Shown one piece after another: positions 18,227 through 27,132 of a DNA stretch of 64,000 nt. Numbering within the stretch: position 1 is the first letter of the stretch; every line of letters begins with the position of its first letter. The stretch lies in NCBI RefSeq assembly GCF_900475285.1, contig NZ_LS483370.1, positions 3,486,001 through 3,550,000 on the forward strand, written 5' to 3'. Source of the stretch: Pseudomonas taetrolens (lineage in GTDB: Bacteria > Pseudomonadota > Gammaproteobacteria > Pseudomonadales > Pseudomonadaceae). A program made the translations under genes and the position numbers. The notes below the pieces were generated by a model that saw nothing but the letters and a program-made list of their open reading frames with translations, ran no database searches and was not told where the DNA came from.

Positions 18227-19461
18227 ACATCATCAATGCCACCTTGCGTAAAACCCCAGGCCTGCACACCGTCACCTGCGAAGGTGAGCGCATCAGTGCC
18301 ATCACCTTGCAATCGGGTACGGTGCTCGCCCGGGCGGGTGATATCGATGCCCGCGGGCAACTGCTGATCGCCCCTCTGGTTGAGCCTCATATCCACCTGG
18401 ATGCGGCCCTGACCGCAGGTCAGCCCGAGTGGAATTTGAGCGGCACGTTGTTCGAAGGTATCGAGCGCTGGGCCCAGCGCAAGGAAACCATCACCCACGA
18501 AGACACCAAGCAACGTGCCCACACCACTCTCCGGATGCTGGCCGAACACGGCATCCAGCACGTACGCACCCATGTCGACGTGACCGATCCTACGCTGGGG
18601 GCGCTCAAGGCTTTGCTTGAAGTCCGCGAAGAAACACGCCACCTGATCGATCTGCAAATTGTCGCCTTCCCCCAGGAAGGTATTGAGTCGTATGCCGGTG
18701 GGCGCGAGTTGATGACCCGTGCGGTCGAACTGGGGGCCGATGTGGTTGGCGGTATTCCTCACTTTGAAAACACCCGCGAACAGGGAGTCAGCTCCATCAA
18801 GTTCCTGATGGACCTCGCCGAGCGTACCGGCTGCCTGGTAGACGTGCACTGCGACGAAACCGACGACCCTAATTCCCGCTTTCTTGAAGTACTGGCCGAA
18901 GAAGCACGGGGGCGCGGCATGGGCAGCCGGGTAACTGCCAGCCACACCACGGCCATGGGCTCTTACGACAATGCCTACTGTTTCAAACTGTTCCGCCTGC
19001 TCAAGGCATCGGGGATCAACTTCGTGTCGTGCCCGACCGAAAGCATTCACTTGCAAGGCCGTTTCGACAGCTACCCCAAACGCCGGGGCGTCACTCGTGT
19101 CGCCGAACTGGATCGTGCCGGAATGAACGTCTGCTTTGGCCAGGACTCGATCAAGGACCCGTGGTATCCACTGGGCAACGGCAACATTCTGCGGGTGCTG
19201 GATGCCGGATTGCACATCTGCCACATGATGGGGTTTGACGACCTGGCACGTAGCCTGGACCTGGTCACGGACAACAGCGCGCGAACCCTCAACCTCGGAG
19301 AGCGCTACGGCATTGCCGTGGGTCGCCCGGCGAATCTGCTGGTGCTGGACGCAGAGAGCGACTACGAAGCGGTACGCCGCCAGGCCAAGGCACGGGTGTC
19401 GATCCGCGGGGGCAAGGTGTTGATGACGCGCATACCGGAACAGGTTGAATTCAATGGCTGA
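18223..19461 (+). CDS. codA: cytosine deaminase
   Basis: 412 residues, amidohydrolase superfamily. Metal ligands His56 and His58 are in PHIHLD. Further ligands are VDVHCDE and ASHTTAMGSYD, and FGQDSIKDPWYPLGNGN carries the catalytic Asp and the CodA-specific DPW signature. The enzyme hydrolyses cytosine to uracil and ammonia in the cytoplasm, completing import (CodB) to salvage. The ATG overlaps the pucR stop by 4 bases. Confidence 0.96.
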   Translation: MNIINATLRKTPGLHTVTCEGERISAITLQSGTVLARAGDIDARGQLLIAPLVEPHIHLDAALTAGQPEWNLSGTLFEGIERWAQRKETITHEDTKQRAHTTLRMLAEHGIQHVRTHVDVTDPTLGALKALLEVREETRHLIDLQIVAFPQEGIESYAGGRELMTRAVELGADVVGGIPHFENTREQGVSSIKFLMDLAERTGCLVDVHCDETDDPNSRFLEVLAEEARGRGMGSRVTASHTTAMGSYDNAYCFKLFRLLKASGINFVSCPTESIHLQGRFDSYPKRRGVTRVAELDRAGMNVCFGQDSIKDPWYPLGNGNILRVLDAGLHICHMMGFDDLARSLDLVTDNSARTLNLGERYGIAVGRPANLLVLDAESDYEAVRRQAKARVSIRGGKVLMTRIPEQVEFNG

Positions 19462-19600
19462 TTGAGCTGCCGCGAGACGACGCCCCGCCTCCCTCACCGG
19501 TTCATGACGGTCACCGGGAAGGCCATTGTGGTTGATGGTCAAGTGATACGGCATAATGCCCACCTGCCAAAAACCCGACTCGGGGCGCCCCTCGCACTCT

Positions 19601-20659
19601 ATGGATAAGCATGCACGTATGGATAGCCATCAATTGTTGTATCTGCTCTACGGCGGTAATGAAGTGTACCGTCAGGAAGCCAGGTTCAGCATACTGACTG
19701 CGCTTCGAGAGCAGCGCATACCGGGTAGCTTCACGATCAGCGTAATGACTGACGAACCTCAGGCGTTTGATGGCTGGCCCGTCAATGTCATCCCCCTGAC
19801 CACCGCCATGCTGGCCGACTGGAAAGGCGCCAACGGCTACACCCACAGACGCAAGGCCTGCGCCATCGCTGCCGGGGTCAAGCTCGCGGACAAAACCATT
19901 TTCGTCGACACCGATACGGTCTTTTTCAAAGACCCAGCCACTCTCTTTGAGCGCATCAACGATCATCAGTATTTGATGGATCAATTTGAGTGGACCTGGC
20001 GTGAGGCTGCCAAACGTCCTGTTTATCAGCGTTTTGCAGCCGATCTCGTGGCCCGGGGCAAAGCCCCCGCAGACACCCTGAAACTCTACAACAGCGGTAT
20101 CTGCGGGATCACCCGCGCCAACACCGGACTGATGGACGCCGTGATCGCCTTGATCGATGAATGGGCGGACCATGGCAGTACCCTGCATACCATCGAACAG
20201 ATCGCGGTCTCGTTCATGATGGGAGACTCGAAGGTGGTCACCGCCCGTGACTGCGTAAATCACTACTACGCCAAAAAACGCTATCACCATGCGATGAACA
20301 AAGGCTTTTTTGAGACGTATGGCGAGCAGTACCGCAGCGACCTGCCACAACTGTCGGCAACAGTGCCGGTATTCTTCCCCGGACCGGGGCTGGTGGCACG
20401 AACACTGGCCAAAGTCCGCCTTTTGTCAGTCGCCAAACCCCTGCGTCCGGCAGCCAAGATGATCATCTATGGTCAGGCCATCTCGCCCCCCGATTACCTC
20501 GAAGCGCATTGCCGCCATGCCCTGTGGAACAGAGCGATCGAATTGATGCAGCAAAAAAACGCCACACCACTGGCCATCGAGCAGGTGATCAATGTCTGTG
20601 TCCCGACTGCCCGCCAACCCGAGTTCAAGGCATTGCTGGCGCAACGCACGGCCCTGTGA
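19601..20659 (+). CDS. glycosyltransferase-like protein (GT-A fold, DxD)
   Basis: About 352 residues from the ATG at 19601; starts at 19556 and 19619 are also possible. The N-terminus (QLLYLLYGGNEVYRQEARFSILTALR) begins a nucleotide-sugar-binding Rossmann-like domain, and KTIFVDTDTVFFKDP contains a DxD metal motif typical of GT-A enzymes. YNSGICGITRAN and HTIEQIAVSFMM are further GT8/DUF6492-like elements. There is no signal peptide or TM helix. Acceptor and donor are unknown. It sits between the cod operon and flgE; a link to flagellin or LPS glycosylation is speculation. Confidence 0.7.
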   Translation: MDKHARMDSHQLLYLLYGGNEVYRQEARFSILTALREQRIPGSFTISVMTDEPQAFDGWPVNVIPLTTAMLADWKGANGYTHRRKACAIAAGVKLADKTIFVDTDTVFFKDPATLFERINDHQYLMDQFEWTWREAAKRPVYQRFAADLVARGKAPADTLKLYNSGICGITRANTGLMDAVIALIDEWADHGSTLHTIEQIAVSFMMGDSKVVTARDCVNHYYAKKRYHHAMNKGFFETYGEQYRSDLPQLSATVPVFFPGPGLVARTLAKVRLLSVAKPLRPAAKMIIYGQAISPPDYLEAHCRHALWNRAIELMQQKNATPLAIEQVINVCVPTARQPEFKALLAQRTAL

Positions 20660-20720
20660 GGGGCCCCGGCTCACCCGGAGAGCGGGCACATGATCGCCCT
20701 CGGTACTGCCTCAAAAACCA

Positions 20721-20752
20721 CAAAGCCCCGACGTGTGAGCGCCGGGGCTTTG
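20721..20752. terminator. bidirectional terminator between glycosyltransferase gene and flgE
   Basis: Near-perfect inverted repeat CAAAGCCCCG ... CGGGGCTTTG between two convergent genes; it can end both transcripts. Confidence 0.75.
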
Positions 20753-20768
20753 TGTTGCATCACCGCTA

Positions 20769-22097
20769 TCAGGTCATCTGAATGATGGTCTGCATGATGG
20801 TGCTTTGGGTCGAAATGGTTTTGGCGTTGGCCTGGTAGTTGCTCTGCGCCTTGATCAGGTCAACCAGCTCATTGGTCAGGTTGACGTTGGAGTCTTCCAG
20901 CGAGTTCGAGGCAATGGCGCCCAGCGAGCCGATCTTGGGCACGTCATAACCGGCCTGGCCCGAGGCGTAGGTTTCTTTCCAGGCGGTGCCGCCCGCCGGC
21001 TGCAAACCTTGCTCATTGGTGAAACTGGCCAGGGATATCTGGCCAATGGCGCGGCTTTGGTTGTTGCTGAAGTTGGCGAACATCACCCCTGAACCGTCGA
21101 TGGTCAGATTGTTGATCTGGCCAGTGGCGTAGCCGTCCTGAGTCGGCGGGTTACGCGAGGTGTCGGTGTTGTACTGGGTGGTTTTGGTCATGTCGATGCC
21201 AATCCCGGTCCCGTTGGCCGCTGCTCCGTTGGAGACCCACTGGCCGTTGACCGTAGCGCCCGGCATCCAGTCCGCCACAGTCAGGGTGCTGCTGACAATG
21301 GGGTCCTCGCCGGCAACCGGACTTGGCGTCGAGACGCTCGACAGCGCACCGGCCGAATCAAACTCCAGGATCGAAGCGATCGGAGTCTTGGCATTTTCAC
21401 CGGTCACCGGAGAGCCATCCGGATTGCGTCCGTCGATCAAGGTGTAGGTTTTCCAGGTATTGGAATCGGTTTTCACCATGTACTGATCCATCGGGTGCGG
21501 GTTGCCCTGGGTGTCGTAGACGATGGTGTTGAATTTTTTACTGTAGCTGGAGAGCTCGGCAGGATTAAAAGGGTTAAGCGTCTGATCGATCACTTCAGAA
21601 TTGGAATTGAGGTTGATCGTCGAGTCAACTGAACTGCTCGCCTTGGGCGCAAGGTTAGAGGTGTCGATACGCAAGTCCGTCAGTTCGCCGTTGACGATCT
21701 TGCCGTTCGCATCCACGCCGTAGCCTTGCAAGCGCGAAGTGCCGTCGGTACTGGTCACGTAGCCATCTTTGTCAGACTTGAATGTACCGGCGCGGGTGTA
21801 GCTGAGGGAGCCGTTGTCGCTCAGGACGAAGAACCCGCTGCCTTGAATGCCCATGTCCAGCAGGTTGCCGGTGTTGTTGATCGCACCCTGGCCAAAATTT
21901 TGCGACACGTTGGCCAGGTTGACGCCACTGCCAATGGTCTTGCTGCCCACGCCCAGCTTGCTGGCCGAGTAGACATCGGCGAACTCTGCGCGGGATGCCT
22001 TGAAGCCGGTGGTCGCGACGTTGGCGATGTTGTTGCCGGTAACGTCGAGTTGTTTGTTCGCCGCATAGAGGCCGCTAAGGCCGATATTGAATGACAT
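20769..22097 (-). CDS. flgE: flagellar hook protein
   Basis: 442 residues. The N-terminal rod/hook motif MSFNIGLSGLYAANKQLDVT is followed by GNNIANVATTGFKASRAEF. The C-terminus is SLEDSNVNLTNELVDLIKAQ and the paired heptad tail ending IMQTIIQMT. FlgE polymerises into the hook outside the cell. AAGGAGA precedes the ATG. Last gene of the minus-strand flgBCDE operon; flgF and later rod/ring genes do not follow and must lie elsewhere. Confidence 0.96.
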   Translation of the reverse strand: MSFNIGLSGLYAANKQLDVTGNNIANVATTGFKASRAEFADVYSASKLGVGSKTIGSGVNLANVSQNFGQGAINNTGNLLDMGIQGSGFFVLSDNGSLSYTRAGTFKSDKDGYVTSTDGTSRLQGYGVDANGKIVNGELTDLRIDTSNLAPKASSSVDSTINLNSNSEVIDQTLNPFNPAELSSYSKKFNTIVYDTQGNPHPMDQYMVKTDSNTWKTYTLIDGRNPDGSPVTGENAKTPIASILEFDSAGALSSVSTPSPVAGEDPIVSSTLTVADWMPGATVNGQWVSNGAAANGTGIGIDMTKTTQYNTDTSRNPPTQDGYATGQINNLTIDGSGVMFANFSNNQSRAIGQISLASFTNEQGLQPAGGTAWKETYASGQAGYDVPKIGSLGAIASNSLEDSNVNLTNELVDLIKAQSNYQANAKTISTQSTIMQTIIQMT

Positions 22098-22126
22098 GTT
22101 TCTCTCCTTGAGGCGTATGAGTCGGC

Positions 22127-22855
22127 TTAGAGGCCAATGGTCTGGACTTTGGAAATACCAATGCTGCCCAGACCCGCGAGGTTGAGCATGATCTCGCCAC
22201 CGGTCTTGCTCAGGGTCACGCTGTTTACCGTGGCTGGCAGGTAAGTCGTCAGCGCCGTGGTGCCGGTGTCGGTTTTGCTCGAGGCGGTAAAGGTGTAGTT
22301 GCCCTTGTCCAGCAACAGGCCATCGTCGTCCATGCCATCCCAGGTGAAGTCCACACTGCCGGCTTTTTGCGTGCCCAGCTCAAGGGTCCTGACCACTTCG
22401 CCGTCAGCGTTGGTAATGCTGATGACCGGCCTGGAGTCCGCGTCTGCCACCACGACCGTGCCATTGAAAGGTTTGTCGCTCGTGGGGTCGACGTAGGCTT
22501 CGCCGGTTTGCACGATCACCGAGCGGCCCACCAGCGACGAGGCCTGCAAGGCCTGCGAAGACTGGAAGTTGCCGGAAATGGCGTTGACCGAATCGTTCAG
22601 CGTCGTGATCCCTTCCAGGCTGCTGAACTGTGCCAGCTGTGCCACGAATGCGGTGTTGTCCTGCGGATCCAGCGGGTTCTGGTTTTTCAGCTGGGTGACC
22701 AGCAATTGCAGGAACGCGTCCTTGCCCAGCGCCGAACCGCTGCCGGAAACCGCTTTGGAAGCAGCGGCCAGACTGGTGTCTGTGGTCTTGGCCTGGGCAG
22801 AGTTGGCGAGCACCTGATTCAAGGTCGGGCCGCTGGTGGAATCGGTCACACTCAT
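22127..22855 (-). CDS. flgD: flagellar hook assembly (capping) protein
   Basis: 242 residues. The conserved N-terminal capping segment contains KDAFLQLLVTQLKNQNPLDP followed by QDNTAFVAQLAQFSSLEGI. The C-terminal half has the FlgD Ig/Tudor-like domains (FTWDGMDDDGLLLDKGNYTF). It acts as the temporary cap for FlgE polymerisation. It lies between flgC and flgE with 15- and 29-base gaps. Confidence 0.96.
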   Translation of the reverse strand: MSVTDSTSGPTLNQVLANSAQAKTTDTSLAAASKAVSGSGSALGKDAFLQLLVTQLKNQNPLDPQDNTAFVAQLAQFSSLEGITTLNDSVNAISGNFQSSQALQASSLVGRSVIVQTGEAYVDPTSDKPFNGTVVVADADSRPVISITNADGEVVRTLELGTQKAGSVDFTWDGMDDDGLLLDKGNYTFTASSKTDTGTTALTTYLPATVNSVTLSKTGGEIMLNLAGLGSIGISKVQTIGL

Positions 22856-22870
22856 TTACGTCGCCCCTTA

Positions 22871-23314
22871 TCACTGACCGAGGGTCAGGACCTTCTGCAT
22901 CATGGTTTTGGCGGTGTTCATCATTTCAGCGTTGGTCTGGAACGAACGACTGGCGGAAATCATGTCGGCCATTTCTTCCACCACATTGACGTTGGGGTAA
23001 TACACATAGCCCTTGGCGTCGGCAGAAGGATGGTTAGGCTCGTAACGGGCTTCAAGGGTGCTCTGGTCTTCGACCACCCCCAGAACCTGCACGCCTTGGC
23101 CGGCAGCGTCCTGGTTCTGGAACAGCGACTCTCCGGTTGCGCTTTGCGCCCCCTGGAACATCGTGGCAAACACCGGGTGACGCGCACGGTACGTCTGGTC
23201 AATGCTCGAAGACACGGTTTCGGCGTTGGCGATGTTGCTGGCAACGGTATTCAGACGCGTGGTCTGAGCACTCATGGCGCTACCGGCAATATTGAACACA
23301 CTGGCTAGAGACAT
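22871..23314 (-). CDS. flgC: flagellar proximal rod protein
   Basis: 147 residues. The N-terminus MSLASVFNIAGSAMSAQTTR leads into LNTVASNIANAETVSSS, the rod-protein ANIANAxT motif. The C-terminus, ADMISASRSFQTNAEMMNTAKTM, is the paired coiled-coil region of axial proteins. Forms the proximal rod with FlgB and FlgF. The gene begins 3 bases after flgB ends. Confidence 0.96.
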   Translation of the reverse strand: MSLASVFNIAGSAMSAQTTRLNTVASNIANAETVSSSIDQTYRARHPVFATMFQGAQSATGESLFQNQDAAGQGVQVLGVVEDQSTLEARYEPNHPSADAKGYVYYPNVNVVEEMADMISASRSFQTNAEMMNTAKTMMQKVLTLGQ

Positions 23315-23317
23315 GAA

Positions 23318-23725
23318 TTACTCCCCGCGCAGGGCTGACATAAGCCCTTTGAATTTGCTGTTGAGCAGGGTGAAGCTGGCCTGGAAGTTGACCGCATTCT
23401 CTGCGTAACTGGACTGTTCCAGCTGGGCGTCCACGGTGTTTTGGTCAATCGAGGGTTGCATCGGCGTGCGATACAGCAACGACTCATCGCTGCCGCTCAG
23501 GCCTTGGGCTTCGATATGGCGGGTATTGGTCTTGTTCAGGGCAAAACTGCCGTTCTGGTTTTTATCGTTCTGCGCGGCAAGCACAGAAGCAAAATCCAGA
23601 TCCCGGGCTTTGTAGTTCGGGGTGTCGGCGTTGGCGATATTGTTCGCCAGTACTTCGGCGCGCTGGGCGCGAAAACCCAGGGCTTGCTCATGGATACCGA
23701 GCGCTTTATCGAAGCTGATGCTCAT
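23318..23725 (-). CDS. flgB: flagellar proximal rod protein
   Basis: 135 residues: MSISFDKALGIHEQALGFRA, then AEVLANNIANADTPNYKARD, the rod-protein signature. The C-terminal VNFQASFTLLNSKFKGLMSALRGE completes the axial helix. First gene of flgBCDE, preceded by a good sigma54 promoter at 23787-23802. Confidence 0.96.
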   Translation of the reverse strand: MSISFDKALGIHEQALGFRAQRAEVLANNIANADTPNYKARDLDFASVLAAQNDKNQNGSFALNKTNTRHIEAQGLSGSDESLLYRTPMQPSIDQNTVDAQLEQSSYAENAVNFQASFTLLNSKFKGLMSALRGE

Positions 23726-23786
23726 GTCGAAAAACCTTTGTGGGCTGACCTGAGAGATAGGTTCAGGTTTTACATAGGTTGATCAG

Positions 23787-23802
23787 AGCAAGTGCCGTGC
23801 CA
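23787..23802 (-). promoter_or_regulatory. sigma54 promoter of flgBCDE
   Basis: On the minus strand TGGCACGGCACTTGCT matches the -24/-12 consensus TGGCACN5TTGCW, about 62 bases before the flgB ATG. Pseudomonas flgB operons are known RpoN/FleQ-regulated class genes, which fits. Confidence 0.85.
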
Positions 23803-23858
23803 GTTTTCACATCGCCGTATTTCAAGGCCTGGCCGGGGGAATTGAAGGCGGCAATGCC

Positions 23859-23898
23859 AGAAAAGCGGCAATGGATGTCCGCTGACTGCCGCTTTTCT
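23859..23898 (-). terminator. inverted repeat downstream of cheR
   Basis: Perfect 12-bp arms AGAAAAGCGGCA / TGCCGCTTTTCT separated by 16 bases, between the cheR stop and the flgB promoter. Likely ends cheV-cheR transcripts. Confidence 0.5.
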
Positions 23899-23922
23899 GC
23901 CGCTTTTAATCAGCGTTCTCTG

Positions 23923-23950
23923 TGCAGGAGCGAGCTTGCTCGCGCCTGCA
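23923..23950. repeat. REP palindrome
   Basis: TGCAGGAGCGAGC and GCTCGCGCCTGCA form a Pseudomonas GAGCGAGC-type REP hairpin, 15 bases past the cheR stop. Confidence 0.6.
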
Positions 23951-23964
23951 AAGGATGGCGTTGA

Positions 23965-24792
23965 TTACTTGGCCTGGTAAATAATCCCCGGGCTGCACTG
24001 GATCATCTGGTAATGATCGGGCAAGCCGTTGAGCGCTTCTGAGGCACCCAAAAACAGATATCCCCCCGGTTTCAGGGTGCTGTGAATACGCAGCAGGATG
24101 TCTTTTTTGACCTCGGCCGAGAAGTAGATCAGGACGTTGCGGCAGAACACCACGTCAAATTTGCCAAAGCCGGCGTAGCTGTCCAGCAAGTTGAAAGAGC
24201 GAAACTCGACACGGTTTTTGATCGGCGCCTTGAGCACCCAGCGCCCAGGACCCTTGGGGTCGAAATAACGCTGCAAACGCTCCTGGGACAAACCGCGGCC
24301 AATCGCCAGGTTGTCGTACTCACCGGTTTTGCACGTCGAGAGCATCGAGGCCGACAGGTCGGTGGCCATGATTTGCACCCCCGCCCGCAACTGCCCCAGA
24401 TTGCTGCGCTCGAACTCGTCGATGGTCATCGACAGTGAAAACGGTTCCTGGCCAGACGAACACGCCGCCGACCAGATGCGCAAGCGTTGACCCGGGCTAG
24501 CCTTGATCAGCTCGGGCAGGACTTTGTTCTTTAGCACTTCGAAGGGATAGGTATCCCGAAACCACAGGGTTTCGTTGGTGGTCATGGCATCGACCACCTG
24601 CTCGCGCAGCCCGCTGCGCGGCTGGCTCTGAATCCGCTGAATCAGCTCGCCCAGCGACTTGATACCTTGCTGCTCCATCATCTTGTTGAGACGGCTGGAG
24701 ACCAGGTACTGTTTGTTTTCACCCAGCAAAATGCCACAGGCTTTTTCCAGGAAAACCCGGAACTGTTCAAAATCCAAATTAGCCGTCGACAA
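23965..24792 (-). CDS. cheR: chemotaxis protein methyltransferase
   Basis: 275 residues. The N-terminal helical domain starts TANLDFEQFRVFLEKACGIL; the SAM-binding domain has LRIWSAACSSGQEPFSLSM and FDVVFCRNVLIYFS, both CheR hallmarks. It methylates glutamates on chemoreceptors using SAM. The start is a TTG at 24792; an ATG start would remove the conserved N-terminus. It follows cheV by 45 bases, the common pseudomonad order beside flg genes. Confidence 0.95.
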   Translation of the reverse strand: MSTANLDFEQFRVFLEKACGILLGENKQYLVSSRLNKMMEQQGIKSLGELIQRIQSQPRSGLREQVVDAMTTNETLWFRDTYPFEVLKNKVLPELIKASPGQRLRIWSAACSSGQEPFSLSMTIDEFERSNLGQLRAGVQIMATDLSASMLSTCKTGEYDNLAIGRGLSQERLQRYFDPKGPGRWVLKAPIKNRVEFRSFNLLDSYAGFGKFDVVFCRNVLIYFSAEVKKDILLRIHSTLKPGGYLFLGASEALNGLPDHYQMIQCSPGIIYQAK

Positions 24793-24837
24793 ATGATCCC
24801 GCCTCTTAAATCGTGTTGACCGCCAGGGGCTGCGCCC

Positions 24838-25770
24838 CTAGCTAAGGTCTGATGCTTTGATCCGGTCAACTACCCGGGATGCCAGGTCATCAGGTCGAAA
24901 CTTGGCCAAAAAGTCATCGGCACCGACTTTTTTGACCATTGCCTGATTGAAGACCCCGGACAACGAAGTATGCAGAATGATGTGCAGGTTGTGCATGCGT
25001 GGATCGTTCCGGATCTCGGCAGTCAAGGTATAGCCGTCCATTTCCGGCATTTCGATGTCCGAGATCATCATCAAGAATTCCTCAGACGGATCCTTGCCCT
25101 CTTCTACCAGCTTGCGCAAGTAGTTCAAGGCCTGGCGTCCGTCGTTGAGCGACACCACCTCAACACCCACCGTTTGCAGGCAACGGCTCACCTGTTTGCG
25201 CGCCACCGACGAATCGTCGACCGTCAGCACCCGCAATGCGATCGCCTTGCTCTGGATATCGACATCCACCACTCCTTGGGAAATGGTTTCAGACGAGGGT
25301 GAAACCTCAGCCAGAACCTTTTCAACATCGATGATCTCGACCAGTTGATCGTCCATCCGGGTCACCGCCGTCAGGTAATGGTCGCGCCCGGTGCCCTTGG
25401 GTGGCGGATGAATATCCTCCCAGTTCATATTGACGATCCGTTCGACCGATCGAACCAGAAACCCCTGGGTCCGGGTGTTGTACTCCGTGATGATAACGAA
25501 CGGGTTGCTCTGGTCTTTCAACGCACCGAACCCGGTGGCCATGGCCAGATCAAGAATCGGAATGGTCGTTCCGCGAATACTCGCCACGCCACACACCACC
25601 GGATTGGACTTGGGCATGACCGTCAATGTCGGGCACTGCAGCACCTCCCGCACCTTGAATACGTTGATCCCGTAAAGCTGCGGCCCATCCAGACGAAACA
25701 ACAACAGCTCCAGGCGGTTTTGACCCACCAGTTGAGTGCGCTGGTTAACCGCATCCATCACCCCAGCCAT
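24838..25770 (-). CDS. cheV: chemotaxis coupling protein with receiver domain
   Basis: 310 residues. The N-terminal CheW-like domain contains FKVREVLQCPTLTVMPKSNP and GVASIRGTTIPILDLAMATG. The C-terminal response-regulator domain contains VLTVDDSSVARKQVSRCLQ, the phosphoacceptor Asp in MISDIEMPEMDGY, and HTSLSG. CheV couples receptors to CheA and is itself phosphorylated. Divergent from flgA and co-directional with cheR. Confidence 0.95.
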   Translation of the reverse strand: MAGVMDAVNQRTQLVGQNRLELLLFRLDGPQLYGINVFKVREVLQCPTLTVMPKSNPVVCGVASIRGTTIPILDLAMATGFGALKDQSNPFVIITEYNTRTQGFLVRSVERIVNMNWEDIHPPPKGTGRDHYLTAVTRMDDQLVEIIDVEKVLAEVSPSSETISQGVVDVDIQSKAIALRVLTVDDSSVARKQVSRCLQTVGVEVVSLNDGRQALNYLRKLVEEGKDPSEEFLMMISDIEMPEMDGYTLTAEIRNDPRMHNLHIILHTSLSGVFNQAMVKKVGADDFLAKFRPDDLASRVVDRIKASDLS

Positions 25771-25802
25771 ACTCAGATCCTCTTAAAACTTTAAGTTGCG
25801 GC

Positions 25803-25832
25803 GCAAAGCCCGCGAAACGGCACGGGCTTTGC
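25803..25832. repeat. inverted repeat between cheV and flgA
   Basis: 10-bp perfect arms GCAAAGCCCG / CGGGCTTTGC with a 10-base loop, in the 74-base divergent gap, 12 bases before the flgA ATG. It could shape translation of flgA or act as an operator; there is no U-run. Confidence 0.4.
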
Positions 25833-25844
25833 TATTTATCCGGC

Positions 25845-26612
25845 ATGAACGCAAAAACGACAAAATCCTGCCACTGGCCACTCATGCACTCTGTGTACCG
25901 TGGCCTGGGCATCGTGACGGCTGCGGGCCTGTTGGGCGCTGGCACTCAGGCCCACGCCGACGCTTTTACATCGCCTGATCAGCTTATCGGCGTGACCCAG
26001 GGCTTTCTTGAATTTGCCGTCGAAGACTATCTCGCCACTCGTCAGACAGAAGGCCGCTACGAGATACAGGTCAACACTCTGGACCCGCGCCTGCGCCTGG
26101 CCCACTGCGACAAGGAATTGACAGCCAGCCTCGAAAGTCCGGCGCAACCCATGGGTCGCGTGACCGTACGCATCCGCTGTGACGGCCTCTCGCCCTGGAC
26201 CATCTTCGTGCCGGCCCAGGTCAAACTGTTCCGCGAGGTGGTCACGGTGGCCCACCCGCTCAAGCGCGGCATGTTGATCGACTACGCCGATGTCACCCTG
26301 CGCGAGCGGGATATCAGCCAGATCAATCAGGGGTATTTGACTGCCGTCGAGCTGGCGGTGGGGCAAAAACTGTTGCGGCCCATGGTGACCGATCAGGTCT
26401 TGACCCTCACCCACCTGGAACAGGCAGCGGCCGTACGCAAGGGCGATCAGGTCGTGATCAATGCCCGCAGCGGCACGTTAAGTGTCAAAATGCCCGGCGA
26501 AGCCCTGTCCGATGGCGGCCTCAGCGAGCAGATCCGGGTTCGTAACCTGAACTCCAAACGCGTGATCCGGGCGCGAATCATCGCACCGGGGCAAGTTGAG
26601 GTAGCCTTGTAG
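25845..26612 (+). CDS. flgA: flagellar P-ring assembly chaperone
   Basis: 255 residues. A signal peptide around residues 18-38 ends AHA, so the protein is periplasmic. The SAF domain contains VVTVAHPLKRGMLIDYADVT and GQKLLRPMVTDQVLTLTHLE. The C-terminal RNLNSKRVIRARIIAPGQVEV is the FlgA signature. Needed for FlgI P-ring formation. Upstream of flgM-flgN, the standard order. Confidence 0.95.
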   Translation: MNAKTTKSCHWPLMHSVYRGLGIVTAAGLLGAGTQAHADAFTSPDQLIGVTQGFLEFAVEDYLATRQTEGRYEIQVNTLDPRLRLAHCDKELTASLESPAQPMGRVTVRIRCDGLSPWTIFVPAQVKLFREVVTVAHPLKRGMLIDYADVTLRERDISQINQGYLTAVELAVGQKLLRPMVTDQVLTLTHLEQAAAVRKGDQVVINARSGTLSVKMPGEALSDGGLSEQIRVRNLNSKRVIRARIIAPGQVEVAL

Positions 26613-26700
26613 GAAAGTTGGCGTCAGTCTCGCTGCTTTCCTACACTGTGACTTGACGCAGATCAGTACCCGTCGGCGCCGACCTATGATTAATCGAGCC

Positions 26701-26727
26701 TAAAGTTTTCCCGGGTATGGCCGAAAA
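26701..26727 (+). promoter_or_regulatory. FliA (sigma28) promoter of flgM
   Basis: TAAAGTTT, 11 bases, then GCCGAAAA: a near-exact match to the flagellar sigma28 consensus TAAAGTTT-N11-GCCGATAA, 37 bases before the flgM ATG. A FliA-driven flgM promoter gives the classic feedback loop. Confidence 0.85.
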
Positions 26728-26763
26728 CATGGCAAGCGTCCAAATACCCAGAGGTTTTGCATC

Positions 26764-27084
26764 ATGGTCATCGACTTCAGTCGTCTTAACAGCGCACCGC
26801 CTTTAACCGGCAGTACGCGCAGCAGCAACCATCAGGAAGCAGGCAGCGCCACGCAAGCGGCCCCTGCACCCAGCCCTGAGCAAGCCAGCGCTCCGAGCGG
26901 GGAATCGGTTCGACTGAGCCCCGAAGCTCAACAGTTGCAGAAAATCGGCGACGCGTTGCGTGAACAACCGGCAGTCGACAGCAGTCGTGTGGCCGAACTG
27001 AAACAAGCCATCGCCGATGGCAGCTATAAAGTCGACAGCCAACGGGTCGCCGGCAAACTGCTTGAAATGGAAGCCCAGCGCTAG
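26764..27084 (+). CDS. flgM: anti-sigma28 factor
   Basis: 106 residues. The N-terminus is MVIDFSRLN followed by a Ser/Ala/Pro-rich disordered stretch. The C-terminal sigma-binding region is VRLSPEAQQLQKIGDALREQ then VAELKQAIADGSYKVDSQRV. FlgM holds FliA inactive until it is exported after hook completion. Own FliA promoter upstream; flgN follows after 48 bases. Confidence 0.95.
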   Translation: MVIDFSRLNSAPPLTGSTRSSNHQEAGSATQAAPAPSPEQASAPSGESVRLSPEAQQLQKIGDALREQPAVDSSRVAELKQAIADGSYKVDSQRVAGKLLEMEAQR

Positions 27085-27132
27085 CCCCACGGCCAGTGCA
27101 GGCTTTTGGACGCTTAACTCCCAGAGCCCAGC

